NCBI RefSeq assembly: GCF_000519305.1
Contig: NZ_JAFG01000007.1
Span: forward strand, 247,158 to 311,157
Reading direction: 5' to 3'
Origin: Mesorhizobium ciceri WSM4083
GTDB taxonomy: Bacteria; Pseudomonadota; Alphaproteobacteria; Rhizobiales; Rhizobiaceae
Length of the DNA: 64,000 nt
Shown one piece after another: positions 33,647-42,326 of this stretch. Position numbers and translations under genes: made by a program. The notes below the pieces were generated by a model that had not been told where the DNA came from, did not search any database, and worked only from the letters and a program-made list of their open reading frames with translations. The first letter of the stretch is position 1. The number at the start of each line of letters is the position of its first letter.

Positions 33647-34602
33647 TTGCGGATCGCTCCGAAGGACATGCCGCGCAACAGATGGTTGCGAAGCAGGAAG
33701 GTGAAGATGGCGACCGGCAGCAGGAACAGGAAGGTTCCGGAGGCGATCACCGTCCAGTCCGGCAGGCCCGAACCGACCTGGCTCGGGATGAAGGGAGGCG
33801 CGGTCTGGGCGCGGCGGTTGGTCATGATCAGCGCAAAGGCGTATTCGTTCCACGCGGTGATGAAACAGAACACGGCGGTGGCGGCGATGCCCGTGGCGGC
33901 CTCCGGCAGCACGATCTTGAAGAACGCTTCCATGCGCGTGTAGCCGTCGACAAGCGCTGCCTCCTCATACTCCTTCGGAATCTCGTCCATGAAACCCTTC
34001 ATCAGCCACACCGAGAAGGACAGGTTGAAGGCGGTGTAGAGAATGATCAGCCCCAGATGCGTGTCGTTGAGCCCGACGGCCCGGTACATCAGGAACATCG
34101 GAATGGCCACCACCACCGCCGGCAACATGCGCGTCGACAGGATGAAGAAGAGCAGGTCCGCCTCCCCTTTCACCTTGAAGCGCGAGAAGCCATAGGCGGT
34201 GAATGTGCCCATGCCGACCGCCAACACCGTCGAAGTAATGGCGATGATGAGCGAGTTCAGGAAGCGGCTCGGATATCCCGACCATTGCACCTGGCCCTTG
34301 CCGTCGCGCACGATCTTCTCGCCGCCGTCGAACACGACGCGCTCCCACCACGGGGCGGCGGCATATTCTTCGGCCGACGGCGGGCTGCGCAACTGTGAGC
34401 GCTTTGTGAAGAGTTTGACGAAAGGCGAGATGGTCGGCTCGAACATCACGGTCGGCGGGATCGTCGTGGCCAGGTTGCGTGGCTTGAACGAGGTCGACAC
34501 GATCCAGTAGATCGGCGCCAGGAAGATGATCGTCACCAAAAGGACGGCGACAATAGCGACCTTGTTGAGCGCCCGTTCACCCGAAGTCTGGACGGCCGCC
34601 AT
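33643..34602 (-). CDS. Sugar/polyol ABC transporter permease (MalG type)
   Basis: 319 aa. Six hydrophobic segments (first about 13-33) and the EAA coupling loop EYEEAALVDGYTRMEAFFKIVLPEA (about 220-244). An unusually long periplasmic segment, about residues 45-100, lies between TM1 and TM2. 1 bp separates it from the upstream permease gene. Confidence 0.9.
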   Translation of the reverse strand: MAAVQTSGERALNKVAIVAVLLVTIIFLAPIYWIVSTSFKPRNLATTIPPTVMFEPTISPFVKLFTKRSQLRSPPSAEEYAAAPWWERVVFDGGEKIVRDGKGQVQWSGYPSRFLNSLIIAITSTVLAVGMGTFTAYGFSRFKVKGEADLLFFILSTRMLPAVVVAIPMFLMYRAVGLNDTHLGLIILYTAFNLSFSVWLMKGFMDEIPKEYEEAALVDGYTRMEAFFKIVLPEAATGIAATAVFCFITAWNEYAFALIMTNRRAQTAPPFIPSQVGSGLPDWTVIASGTFLFLLPVAIFTFLLRNHLLRGMSFGAIRK

Positions 34603-34603
34603 C

Positions 34604-35509
34604 TCAGCGCTCCTTAACTTTGTTGAGGTATTTCACATAGATGTTGGTGATCGCCAGCACCATGATCAGCACGATATAGGCAAGCGCGCAGGAGCGCCCC
34701 GTCTGCCATTCCTGGAAAGCCATCTTGTAGAGACGGATGGAAATCACCTCGGTGCTCGGCTGCGTCGACAGCACATAGGCAAGATCGAAAGTCTTGAAGG
34801 CTTCCATGGTGCGGAAGATGACCGCGATCATCAGGATCGGCGCGACCAGCGGCAGCGTGATGCGGAAGAAGGTATAGAACGGCCCGGCGCGGTCGATCGC
34901 GGCGGCTTCATAAAGATGCTTCGGTACCGCCGAAAGCCCGGCGAGCGACAACAGCATGACGAACGGCGACCACATCCAGATGTCTGTGAACGCGACCGCG
35001 TAGAGCGCCATCTTCGGATCGCCGAGCCATTGGAATTTGCCGAGGTCGAGCACGTAGTTGATGACACCCCAGGACGGATCGTAGAGCAGTTTCCAGAACA
35101 GGCCGACCACCGCCATCGAAAGCATCATCGGCAAGAGCAGCAATGTCGTGATCAGGCCCTTGAGCGGAATGGTGCGATTGAGCAGCATCGCTGTTCCAAA
35201 GCCGACGACGACCTGACCGAGGACCGAGACGATGACGTATTTCGCGGTCACCGCGAAATTGTTCCAGATATAAGGATCGCTGAGGAGCTCGCGATAGTTC
35301 TTCAGTCCGACGAAATTGGCCGGCGCATTGGTCGATGCGCGGAAGTCGGTGAAAGAATAGCCGAGCGAATAGATCAGCGGAAAGATGTTGAAGACGATCA
35401 GGAACACGATCGTCGGGATGATGAAAAGGTTGCGTATCGAAATGTCGCTGAGGCCGCGAGAGGCGGCTCTGGAGGAGGTATTCAGCGGTGTGATCATTGT
35501 GGTCGCCAA
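34604..35509 (-). CDS. Sugar/polyol ABC transporter permease (MalF type)
   Basis: 301 aa, six predicted TM segments (first about 28-48) and EAA loop YEAAAIDRAGPFYTFFRITLPL (about 195-216). Partner of the MalG-type permease. Separated from the binding-protein gene by 65 bp carrying an intrinsic terminator. Confidence 0.9.
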   Translation of the reverse strand: MATTMITPLNTSSRAASRGLSDISIRNLFIIPTIVFLIVFNIFPLIYSLGYSFTDFRASTNAPANFVGLKNYRELLSDPYIWNNFAVTAKYVIVSVLGQVVVGFGTAMLLNRTIPLKGLITTLLLLPMMLSMAVVGLFWKLLYDPSWGVINYVLDLGKFQWLGDPKMALYAVAFTDIWMWSPFVMLLSLAGLSAVPKHLYEAAAIDRAGPFYTFFRITLPLVAPILMIAVIFRTMEAFKTFDLAYVLSTQPSTEVISIRLYKMAFQEWQTGRSCALAYIVLIMVLAITNIYVKYLNKVKER

Positions 35510-35537
35510 GACCTGCTCCCATTCCTGAAAAAGAAAA

Positions 35538-35561
35538 CGGAGGAGGCACGGGCCTCCTCCG
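35538..35561 (-). terminator. Intrinsic terminator/attenuator after binding-protein gene
   Basis: On the minus strand a 10-bp stem CGGAGGAGGC / GCCTCCTCCG with a 4-nt loop is followed by TTTTCTTTTT, a textbook Rho-independent terminator, 14 bp after the SBP stop. Read-through would supply the permeases and ATPases. Confidence 0.8.
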
Positions 35562-35574
35562 CACTACATGTCGG

Positions 35575-36891
35575 TTATTGGCCGCGGCCGTATTTCTTGA
35601 ACGTGGCGTCCCAATCCTTCGCCAGCGCATCCAGCATTTCCTTGGCCGTACCATCGCCGTTGACGATGTACGGATAGACACGCTGGTTGAGCTGTTGCAG
35701 CAGTTCCGCATATTCCGGCACCGCCCAGAAGTCCTTGACCTTGAACATCGTGTCGTAGAAGGCCTTGTTGTAGGGCGTGGCGTTCTGGAACTCGGCCGAT
35801 TCCAGCACGGCCTTGTTGCAGGTGTAGCCGCCGAGGGCCGCCCACTTCTTCTGCGTATCGTCCTGGATGAACCACTTCAGGAATTTCATCGCCTCTTCCT
35901 TGTTGTTGGAATAGGAGACGACGGAAATGCCCTGGCCGCCGAGCGCGGCGAACTGCTCACCACCTGGACCTGCCGGGTTGGCGAAGAAGCCGGTGTTCTT
36001 GGCATGCGGGTTCGAGGCCTCGTTGATCAACGAGGGGAAGAAGGCGAAGTAGTTCATGCTCATCGCCGCCAGGCCTTCGGTGATGGCCTGGTTGTTCTCG
36101 ACGAAAAAGGCGTTGGTCCAGCCCGGAGGCGTGAAGCCGAACAGCTTGCGGTAGTTTTCCGCCGCGGCCACCGCCTTGTCCGAGTTGATGATGCCGTCGA
36201 CCTTGTAGGTGCCGAAGTCGCCGAGCTCACCGCCATACGAGAACAGCGCGTTCTCGAAGCCCATCGCCAGGCCGTCATACTGGTTCTGGGTGTAGATGGC
36301 GATGCCGTAGCGGTTCTGGTCTGGCCTGTTGAAGAACTCCGCGATGTCGGTCATTTCCTTGAAGGTCTTCGGAACGGCAAGGTCGTAGCCATACTTGGCC
36401 TTGAACGCTTCCATTTCCTTCGGATCCTCGAACCAGTCCTTTCGGTAGGCCCAGCCCACGGCGTCGCCCTCGGCGGGGATCGACCAGTATTTGCCGCTGT
36501 TGCCGGGATATTCGGAGTAGAACTTGACCGTCGCCGGAGCCATCTTGTCGAGAACCTGGTTCTCTTTGACGAAGTCGGTGAGGTCGACATAGTGACCGCC
36601 CTCGGAGGCGGCACCAAGCCATTGCGAGTCGCCGACGACCAGGTCATAGGCGCTGCCCTTGGCGTTGAACTCGGTGAAGGCCTTGGTCTGGAAGTCGGCC
36701 CACGGGGTGGTTTCCACCGTGATCTTGACGCCGGTTTGCTTCTCGTACTCGTTGCCGAGCTCCTGCAGATAGTTTGCGGGATCCCATTCAGCCCAGAAGA
36801 TGGTGAGTGATTTTTCCTGCGCGTAAACGGACGTTCCGCAGGCAAGCGTTAAGCCGATACCAGCAAGTACGCTGGTCACTAACTTGCGCAT
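35575..36891 (-). CDS. Extracellular solute-binding protein family 1 (sugar/polyol)
   Basis: 438 aa. Signal peptide about 1-24 (TSVYA-QE), then a MalE-like fold: LTIFWAEWDPANYLQELGNEYEKQTG, YDLVVGDSQWLGA, FFNRPDQNRYGIAIYTQNQYDG, VYPYIVNGDGTAKEMLDALAKDWD. First gene of the six-gene importer operon. GGGAGG precedes the ATG. Two TGGT-NNN-ACCA sites lie 165 and 340 bp upstream. Ligand not determinable. Confidence 0.9.
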   Translation of the reverse strand: MRKLVTSVLAGIGLTLACGTSVYAQEKSLTIFWAEWDPANYLQELGNEYEKQTGVKITVETTPWADFQTKAFTEFNAKGSAYDLVVGDSQWLGAASEGGHYVDLTDFVKENQVLDKMAPATVKFYSEYPGNSGKYWSIPAEGDAVGWAYRKDWFEDPKEMEAFKAKYGYDLAVPKTFKEMTDIAEFFNRPDQNRYGIAIYTQNQYDGLAMGFENALFSYGGELGDFGTYKVDGIINSDKAVAAAENYRKLFGFTPPGWTNAFFVENNQAITEGLAAMSMNYFAFFPSLINEASNPHAKNTGFFANPAGPGGEQFAALGGQGISVVSYSNNKEEAMKFLKWFIQDDTQKKWAALGGYTCNKAVLESAEFQNATPYNKAFYDTMFKVKDFWAVPEYAELLQQLNQRVYPYIVNGDGTAKEMLDALAKDWDATFKKYGRGQ

Positions 36892-37054
36892 AATGATTTC
36901 CTCCCTTGTGCGCGTTCTACCTTATCGAGCGAGCCGGCAACGTGGCCGGCCCTGGTAGTTCCTCCGTGATCGCACCTTTCCGGTTTCGAGCCTCCTCGCC
37001 CCGCCGGAAAATGGATCGCAGCCCTCACTTTCGATCCGCTTTTCTGATCCAATC

Positions 37055-37065
37055 TGGTATTACCA
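37055..37065. promoter_or_regulatory. FadR/GntR-type operator site 3 (TGGTATTACCA)
   Basis: Identical 11-mer to site 1 at 21103, within AATCTGGTATTACCAATTT, upstream of the MalE-like SBP gene. Confidence 0.6.
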
Positions 37066-37230
37066 ATTTTGCATGCACGTCAAGCCCTTTCTTGGCGGTC
37101 TGACGTGGCCATTACTATCGGATTCCTACTTTATCTGCCTGTTTTACCAAGATTTTCCTACTCAGTGATATGATTGGGTATTGTCCGATACCCCACCCAA
37201 CGGCTAATATCGGCAGTGTGCATGCCAATC

Positions 37231-37241
37231 TGGTCGAACCA
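37231..37241. promoter_or_regulatory. FadR/GntR-type operator site 4 (TGGTCGAACCA)
   Basis: Identical 11-mer to site 2 at 21283, in CAATCTGGTCGAACCAGTT, 9 bp beyond the TetR gene stop. Confidence 0.55.
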
Positions 37242-37249
37242 GTTAGGGC

Positions 37250-37945
37250 CTATTTCATGGCTGGCCTCGGATCGCGGCTGCCTCCTTCATCGACCGATTC
37301 CGCGACTGCCGCACGCACCAGCGCGCCTGCCGCCCACTGTGCGACCGACATCGTCCGGCGGCTGTCCAACCCCCAGATATCCTTGAGCACGATCAGCACC
37401 TCGACGCCGAAGATAAGCGACAGCGCCTGCGCCAGCCGCTTGAAGTCGCGCGGCGGCAAACGGCCCTTGAGCGGCGCGATCGCATCTTTCAGCAAGTCGA
37501 TGCGGTGGCCGCGCGTAAAGGCGGGCTCACCGCCCAGCGTGCCGGCCTGACGCCGCGCCCATTGATCGAGCGACAACTTCAGTGCGGCCTTGAACGTGGC
37601 TTCGAAGGCCTCGATGCGCGGCATCGCCGTATCGAACAGCTCCGAGACCCGGCGCTCGGCATCCGCTGAGGTCGATTGCCAGGTGAGGATTGGCCCCAGC
37701 CCCTCGTCAACGACGGCCTGCACCAGTGCCGATTGGCTCGGGAAGTAACGATAGGCGGTGGCGCGGGAAACCTCGGCCGCCTCGGCGACCTCGCTGACCG
37801 AGGGCGTGACGCCCGCCTGCATCAGCCTTGTTGCCGTCTCCAGCATCAGCCGTTTGGTCCGCGCGCGCGGCCCACGTTCGGGCACTGGGCCGGTTGCCCG
37901 TTCAGCGCCGTCACTCGCAGCCGATTGTTGACGTGAGACATTCAT
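37250..37945 (-). CDS. TetR-family transcriptional regulator
   Basis: 231 aa. A basic N-terminus (GPRARTKRLMLETATRLMQAG) leads into the HTH VSEVAEAAEVSRATAYRYFPSQSALVQAVVDEGL (about 50-83). ATG 37945 gives a plausible N-terminus; the much longer open frame to 38545 only shadows the Tm-1-like gene. Divergent from the Tm-1-like/PEP-hydrolase-like/cupin operon, which is the likely target. Confidence 0.82.
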   Translation of the reverse strand: MNVSRQQSAASDGAERATGPVPERGPRARTKRLMLETATRLMQAGVTPSVSEVAEAAEVSRATAYRYFPSQSALVQAVVDEGLGPILTWQSTSADAERRVSELFDTAMPRIEAFEATFKAALKLSLDQWARRQAGTLGGEPAFTRGHRIDLLKDAIAPLKGRLPPRDFKRLAQALSLIFGVEVLIVLKDIWGLDSRRTMSVAQWAAGALVRAAVAESVDEGGSRDPRPAMK

Positions 37946-38056
37946 GCCAATACGATACGCGCGTCTCAAAAATTTGCAATGGTGTCCGCATCGTCGAGTG
38001 GCCCGGGCAATGAGCGTTGGGGGCGGCATCGCGCCCGCCGGGATTGGGGGAGCGCA

Positions 38057-39253
38057 ATGAAGCGTATCTATGTGGTGGGTACCGCGGACACCAAGGGCGA
38101 GGAACTCGCCTTCCTGGCCGATGCGATCATTGCTGCGGGCGCCCTGGTTTGTCGTGTCGATGTCGGAACGCGCGACGCAACCATCCCCGTCGATATCAGC
38201 GCGAGGGAAATCGCCGACCATCATCCCGGCGGCCGTGACGCCGTGCTCGGCGGCAATGATCGTGGCGCCGCGGTCGCCGCGATGGGCATCGCCTTCGCCC
38301 GCTTTGCCCAATCGCGCAACGACATCGCAGCCATGATAGGCATCGGCGGCGGCGGCGGCACCTCGATCGTCACGTCGGCCATGCGTGCCCTCCCGCTCGG
38401 CCTGCCCAAGATCATGGTCTCGACGCTCGCCTCCGGCGATACCGCACCCTACGTCGATGTCTCCGACATCATCATGATGCCGGCGGTGACCGACATGGCC
38501 GGACTGAACCGGCTCTCCCGTGTCGTGCTGCACAATGCGGCTCAAGCCATATCAGGCATGGCGGCCAGCCCGGCGCCACCACCAGACGGCCGGTCGTCGA
38601 TCGGCCTCACCATGTTCGGCGTCACCACGCCTTGCGTGACCGCCATCGCCGACCAGCTCCGTTCGACCTATGACTGCATGGTCTTCCACGCCACCGGCAC
38701 CGGCGGCCGCAGCATGGAAAAGCTGGCCGACAGCGGCCTACTGTCCGGCATCATCGACATCACCACGACCGAAGTTTGTGATCTGCTGTTCGGCGGCGTG
38801 CTGCCGGCGACAGAGGACCGTTTCGGCGCCATCGCCCGCGCCAGGCTGCCCTATGTCGGTTCGGTCGGCGCGCTCGACATGGTGAATTTCTGGGCGCCTT
38901 CGACCATCCCGGAATACCATCACGGCCGGCTGTTCTACGAGCACAATCCCAACGTCACGCTGATGCGCACCACGGCGCAGGAATGCTGTGCGATCGGCGA
39001 GTGGATCGGCAACAGGCTCGCCCGCTGCGAGGGGCCGGTGCATCTCCTCATCCCGGAAAAAGGCGTCTCGGCACTCGACATCGAGGGCGGCGCCTTCTTC
39101 GACCCGGAAGCCGACGCCGTCCTGTTCGCGTCCATCGAGCGCACCATCAACCCGAACGGCACACGCCGCGTGACACGCCTTCCGCTCCACATCAACGACC
39201 CGGAATTCGCCAAGGCTGCAACAGCGGCCTTCCTCGACATCGCCAGACAGTGA
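38057..39253 (+). CDS. Tm-1-like (UPF0261) ATP-binding domain protein
   Basis: 398 aa. The conserved family start MKRIYVVGTADTKGEELAFLA and the Gly-rich loop IGIGGGGGTSIVTSAMRALPLGLPK are visible, as are VFHATGTGGRSMEKLADSGLL and VLPATEDRFGAI. The fold is named after tomato Tm-1; the bacterial role is unknown, though such genes regularly pair with the PEP-hydrolase-like gene that follows. GGGGGAGCGC precedes ATG 38057. Transcribed away from a TetR gene. Confidence 0.87.
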   Translation: MKRIYVVGTADTKGEELAFLADAIIAAGALVCRVDVGTRDATIPVDISAREIADHHPGGRDAVLGGNDRGAAVAAMGIAFARFAQSRNDIAAMIGIGGGGGTSIVTSAMRALPLGLPKIMVSTLASGDTAPYVDVSDIIMMPAVTDMAGLNRLSRVVLHNAAQAISGMAASPAPPPDGRSSIGLTMFGVTTPCVTAIADQLRSTYDCMVFHATGTGGRSMEKLADSGLLSGIIDITTTEVCDLLFGGVLPATEDRFGAIARARLPYVGSVGALDMVNFWAPSTIPEYHHGRLFYEHNPNVTLMRTTAQECCAIGEWIGNRLARCEGPVHLLIPEKGVSALDIEGGAFFDPEADAVLFASIERTINPNGTRRVTRLPLHINDPEFAKAATAAFLDIARQ

Positions 39254-39266
39254 GAGATCTCAAAAA

Positions 39267-40130
39267 ATGCCCGCCATACCGCGCAAGGACATATTGAAGA
39301 AATTCAGGGGAATGATCGACAAGGGCGTGCCGATCGTCGGCGGCGGCGCCGGCACCGGCCTGTCGGCGAAAGCCGAGGAGGCCGGCGGCATCGACCTCAT
39401 CATCATCTACAATTCCGGCCGCTACCGCATGGCCGGGCGCGGCTCGGCCGCCGGCCTGCTCGCCTACGGCAATGCCAACGAGATCGTCAAGGAAATGGCC
39501 TATGAGGTGCTGCCGGTGGTCAGACACACGCCGGTGCTGGCCGGCGTCAACGGCACCGACCCGTTCGTCATCATGCCGCTGCTGCTGGCCGAGCTGAAGA
39601 CGATGGGCTTTTCCGGCGTGCAGAACTTTCCCACCATCGGCCTGTTCGACGGCAGCATGCGGCAGAGTTTCGAGGAGACCGGCATGGGCTTCGGCCTCGA
39701 GGTCGACATGATCGCCGAGGCGCATAAGCTCGACCTCTTGACCACCCCCTATGTCTTCAACCCGGACGAGGCCCGCGCCATGACCAAGGCCGGCGCCGAC
39801 ATCGTCGTCGCCCATATGGGCGTGACGACAGGCGGCTCGATCGGCGCCACGTCAGCCAAGTCGCTCGACGACTGCGTCGTCGAGATCGACGCCATCGCCA
39901 ACGCGGCGCGCTCGGTGCGCAAGGACGTCATCCTGCTTTGCCATGGCGGCCCGATCTCGATGCCCGACGACGCCCGCTACATTCTCTCCCATGCCAAGGG
40001 CCTGCACGGCTTCTATGGCGCAAGCTCTATGGAACGGCTGCCGGCGGAAGCGGCGATCGCCAAACAGACCGCTGATTTCAAGGCGGTGACACTTGGTGGC
40101 GGGACGGCCACGAAGAAAAAGAAGGGATGA
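39267..40130 (+). CDS. Phosphoenolpyruvate hydrolase-like TIM-barrel protein
   Basis: 287 aa. VPIVGGGAGTGLSAKAEEAGGIDLIIIYNSGRYRMAGRGSAAGLL and the Gly-rich barrel turns match the PEP-hydrolase/TIM-barrel signal-transduction family, named from one partial characterisation; catalysis is not established. It starts 13 bp after the Tm-1-like gene and ends 6 bp before a cupin gene. The recurring pairing suggests both act in the same unknown pathway. Confidence 0.82.
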   Translation: MPAIPRKDILKKFRGMIDKGVPIVGGGAGTGLSAKAEEAGGIDLIIIYNSGRYRMAGRGSAAGLLAYGNANEIVKEMAYEVLPVVRHTPVLAGVNGTDPFVIMPLLLAELKTMGFSGVQNFPTIGLFDGSMRQSFEETGMGFGLEVDMIAEAHKLDLLTTPYVFNPDEARAMTKAGADIVVAHMGVTTGGSIGATSAKSLDDCVVEIDAIANAARSVRKDVILLCHGGPISMPDDARYILSHAKGLHGFYGASSMERLPAEAAIAKQTADFKAVTLGGGTATKKKKG

Positions 40131-40136
40131 TGAGAG

Positions 40137-40553
40137 ATGACTGACACGAGCAAGGTATTTGTCTACCCGAAGGACGTCAGCGCCTTCGGCTTCGACTGGG
40201 GAAAATTGGCGCTGACGGTGGCGCCCGAGGTGAATGGCGCGACCCGTTTTTCCGGCGGCGTCGTCGATCTGCCGTCCGGCAAGGGCCACACGCGCCACAA
40301 CCATCCGGGCGCGGAAGAGATCATCTTCGTCATCTCCGGTCATGGCGAGCAGATGGTCGAGGACGAAAAAGGCAATCCGGTGGTCGCAAAAATCGGCCCC
40401 GGCTGCACCATCTATGTGCCGGAAAGCCGCTTCCATTCGACGCTGAACACCGGCGACGGGCCGATGCAGCTGTTCGTCGTCTATTCGCCGGCAGGGCCTG
40501 AACTGGGCTTGCGCGAGCTGCCGGATTTCAGGCTGATTCCGGCGGGGCAGTGA
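40137..40553 (+). CDS. Cupin domain protein
   Basis: 138 aa single cupin without a signal peptide. Motif 1 is GHTRHNHPGAEEIIFVISGHGEQMVED (three His and a Glu as metal ligands); motif 2 is PGCTIYVPESRFHSTLNTG. Likely a small sugar-acid isomerase or metal-dependent enzyme. Third gene of the Tm-1-like operon. Confidence 0.8.
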   Translation: MTDTSKVFVYPKDVSAFGFDWGKLALTVAPEVNGATRFSGGVVDLPSGKGHTRHNHPGAEEIIFVISGHGEQMVEDEKGNPVVAKIGPGCTIYVPESRFHSTLNTGDGPMQLFVVYSPAGPELGLRELPDFRLIPAGQ

Positions 40554-40571
40554 TGAACTTGTTCTAGGGTA

Positions 40572-40750
40572 GCGCTGCCCCTCATTGTCCTGCCGGACAT
40601 TTCTCCCCGTATAGTGACGGGGAGAAAGATGCAGTCATCGGCGCTTTCGCTAGTTTTCAACGCCGCAAATAGGCGCCGAGGGCGCGGCTGCTCTCTTCTC
40701 CCCGTCACTATACGGGGAGAAGGTGCCGGCAGGCGGATGAGGGGCAGCGC
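40572..40750. repeat. Long palindromic repeat element
   Basis: Outer arms GCGCTGCCCCTCAT (40572-40585) and ATGAGGGGCAGCGC (40737-40750); inner arms built on TTCTCCCCGTATAGTGACGG and its complement. Its TGTCCTGCCGGACAT core resembles the elements at 43993 and 46251. Fills the gap between convergent genes. Confidence 0.85.
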
Positions 40751-40762
40751 CAGCCTTGGGTT

Positions 40763-41953
40763 CTATAAAATCCCACCCCGGTTCCACCCCCTGCCCCGAT
40801 CACCGAACATCACATGACCAGCGTCCGTCACCGCCAGCGTGTCCTCCAGCTTGATGAAGCCGCGCGTCGGGTGGAGCATGGTCGTTTCCACCGAAAGCAC
40901 CATGTTCTTCTCCAGCGGCTTGGCCGCATAGGTGCCCTCATAGGTCACCGGGTGGTTGGTCATCAGGAATGGTGCTTCATGCGTGATCAGCCCCATGCCA
41001 TGGGCGAAGAAATCCGTGTAGGGCGCAACCTTCGAAGCCTTCAGCACGCCCTCGGCGTGCGAAATCATGTCGCCGCCCAGCGTGCCCGCTTTGACTTTTG
41101 AGAAGGCCGCCTGCTGCACCGTCTCGACCTCGGCCAGCAGATCTTCCAGTTCGGCATCCGGTTCGCCGAGAATGCCCATCCGGCAGAGATCGCCGATATA
41201 GCCATGATAATTGCCGCCGGAATCGATTGACAGCACCTCGCCTTGCTTCCACGCCTGCGGTGAAGCGGCGCGGTTGTGGCTGGAACCCAGCGTCAGCAGG
41301 CAATATTCGAAATGGATGCCGCGATTGGTTTCCTCGCGCCGCAGATGCTCGATGATCTCGCTCTTGGTCGTGCCTTCGCGCGCCCAGGCAATGGTCGCCA
41401 GCATGGAATCGGTGATCAGTTCGGAGGCCGTGCGCAGCTTCTCCAGTTCCGCATCGGTCTTGATGGCGCGCATGCGCTCCAGCATGTCGGTCGCGTCGAT
41501 CAGCCTGGCATCCGGCAACGCCTTGCGGATCAGCGTATAGGCGTCCGACGGCAGGAAGCCAGGCTCGATGCCGATGCATGCGCCCGCCTTGCCGATCTTC
41601 TGCAGGTGCTCGACCGCAAGGTTGGCGGCATCGAGCGTGCCCCAGCAGGCGGCGTGCAGCGTCGGCGTCCAGAACGGGTTGTTCTGATGCTCGCCGCCCT
41701 CCATGCGGTTGCCGATATAGGCGGCATGGTCCGGCCCGCCCTTTTCGTACACCACGATCGGCAGGTATCGGCTGTGGCCGATCGCATCCATGGCGGCGAA
41801 GAAGATGAACTTGTAGCCGCCCAGCAGGTATTGCGTGTTGTGCTTGGAGGTGGCGAGCAGCACATCGATGCCGGCCTCCTCCATCAGCCGGTCGACCCTT
41901 GCCTGGTCGAACGGAATATTGCCGACCGCATTCTTGCCCGGAGCAATGTTCAT
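40763..41953 (-). CDS. M24-family peptidase (Xaa-Pro aminopeptidase/creatinase fold)
   Basis: 396 aa. N-terminal creatinase-N domain and C-terminal pita-bread domain with all five dimetal ligands: Asp in LSIDSGG and YIGDLCRMG, His in FAHGMGLITHEAP, Glu in LSVETTM and Glu in KLEDTLAVTD. A hydrolytic enzyme is therefore likely: proline-specific dipeptidase, creatinase or a related amidinohydrolase. Divergent from a peptide-type ABC importer, with TGGT-NNN-ACCA sites between them. Confidence 0.85.
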   Translation of the reverse strand: MNIAPGKNAVGNIPFDQARVDRLMEEAGIDVLLATSKHNTQYLLGGYKFIFFAAMDAIGHSRYLPIVVYEKGGPDHAAYIGNRMEGGEHQNNPFWTPTLHAACWGTLDAANLAVEHLQKIGKAGACIGIEPGFLPSDAYTLIRKALPDARLIDATDMLERMRAIKTDAELEKLRTASELITDSMLATIAWAREGTTKSEIIEHLRREETNRGIHFEYCLLTLGSSHNRAASPQAWKQGEVLSIDSGGNYHGYIGDLCRMGILGEPDAELEDLLAEVETVQQAAFSKVKAGTLGGDMISHAEGVLKASKVAPYTDFFAHGMGLITHEAPFLMTNHPVTYEGTYAAKPLEKNMVLSVETTMLHPTRGFIKLEDTLAVTDAGHVMFGDRGRGWNRGGIL

Positions 41954-42326
41954 CTCTCTCTCCCTGAATTGCCTGGGATCGCCGGCTGTTTTGCTCCTGA
42001 TCCCCTAGCTGGCACAAATCTGCACCATTTTGCCCACTCTGGTCCAGCCAGAAATGGGAAAAACAGCACCGTTCGATGTCACCATATCGTCATTCGTTCC
42101 ATATCAAGCCAATCTGGTCCTACCAGATTGATCGGATTGACCGGCTTCCTCCAAACTGGTCCAGCGGACGAAAATTTCAAAGCCAAGCGAGGATGCGCCA
42201 ATTCCGTCTCTGGCGAAACCCTCGGCAAGGCTCATAATCGCCGCCACAAGGGATGCTGGCGGGCTTGCCAGCGTCCGAGGGGTATTGGCGCACCCGGTCG
42301 GGTCGCGGAGAGGACGGAGTTCGATC
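41954..42326. other. Divergent promoter region with operator-like palindromes
   Basis: 373 bp with no gene. Carries the near-match TGGTCCAGCCA at 42040-42050, the best palindrome of the set at 42111-42129 and a further half site at 42157. GGGAGAGAGAG at about 41955-41966 is the ribosome-binding site of the peptidase gene. Confidence 0.5.
42111..42129. promoter_or_regulatory. FadR/GntR-type operator site 5 (AATCTGGT/ACCAGATT)
   Basis: 8-bp perfect arms AATCTGGT and ACCAGATT around a 3-nt centre, the most extended of the TGGT-NNN-ACCA sites. Lies between the peptidase and peptide-importer genes. Confidence 0.65.

Larger units (their letters stand above)
36892..37249. other. Promoter region upstream of the sugar importer operon
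   Basis: 358 bp without a gene. It holds the ribosome-binding site of the SBP gene and, further out, the two operator-like palindromes at 37055 and 37231. AT content rises around 37050-37200, as expected of a promoter. Confidence 0.5.
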
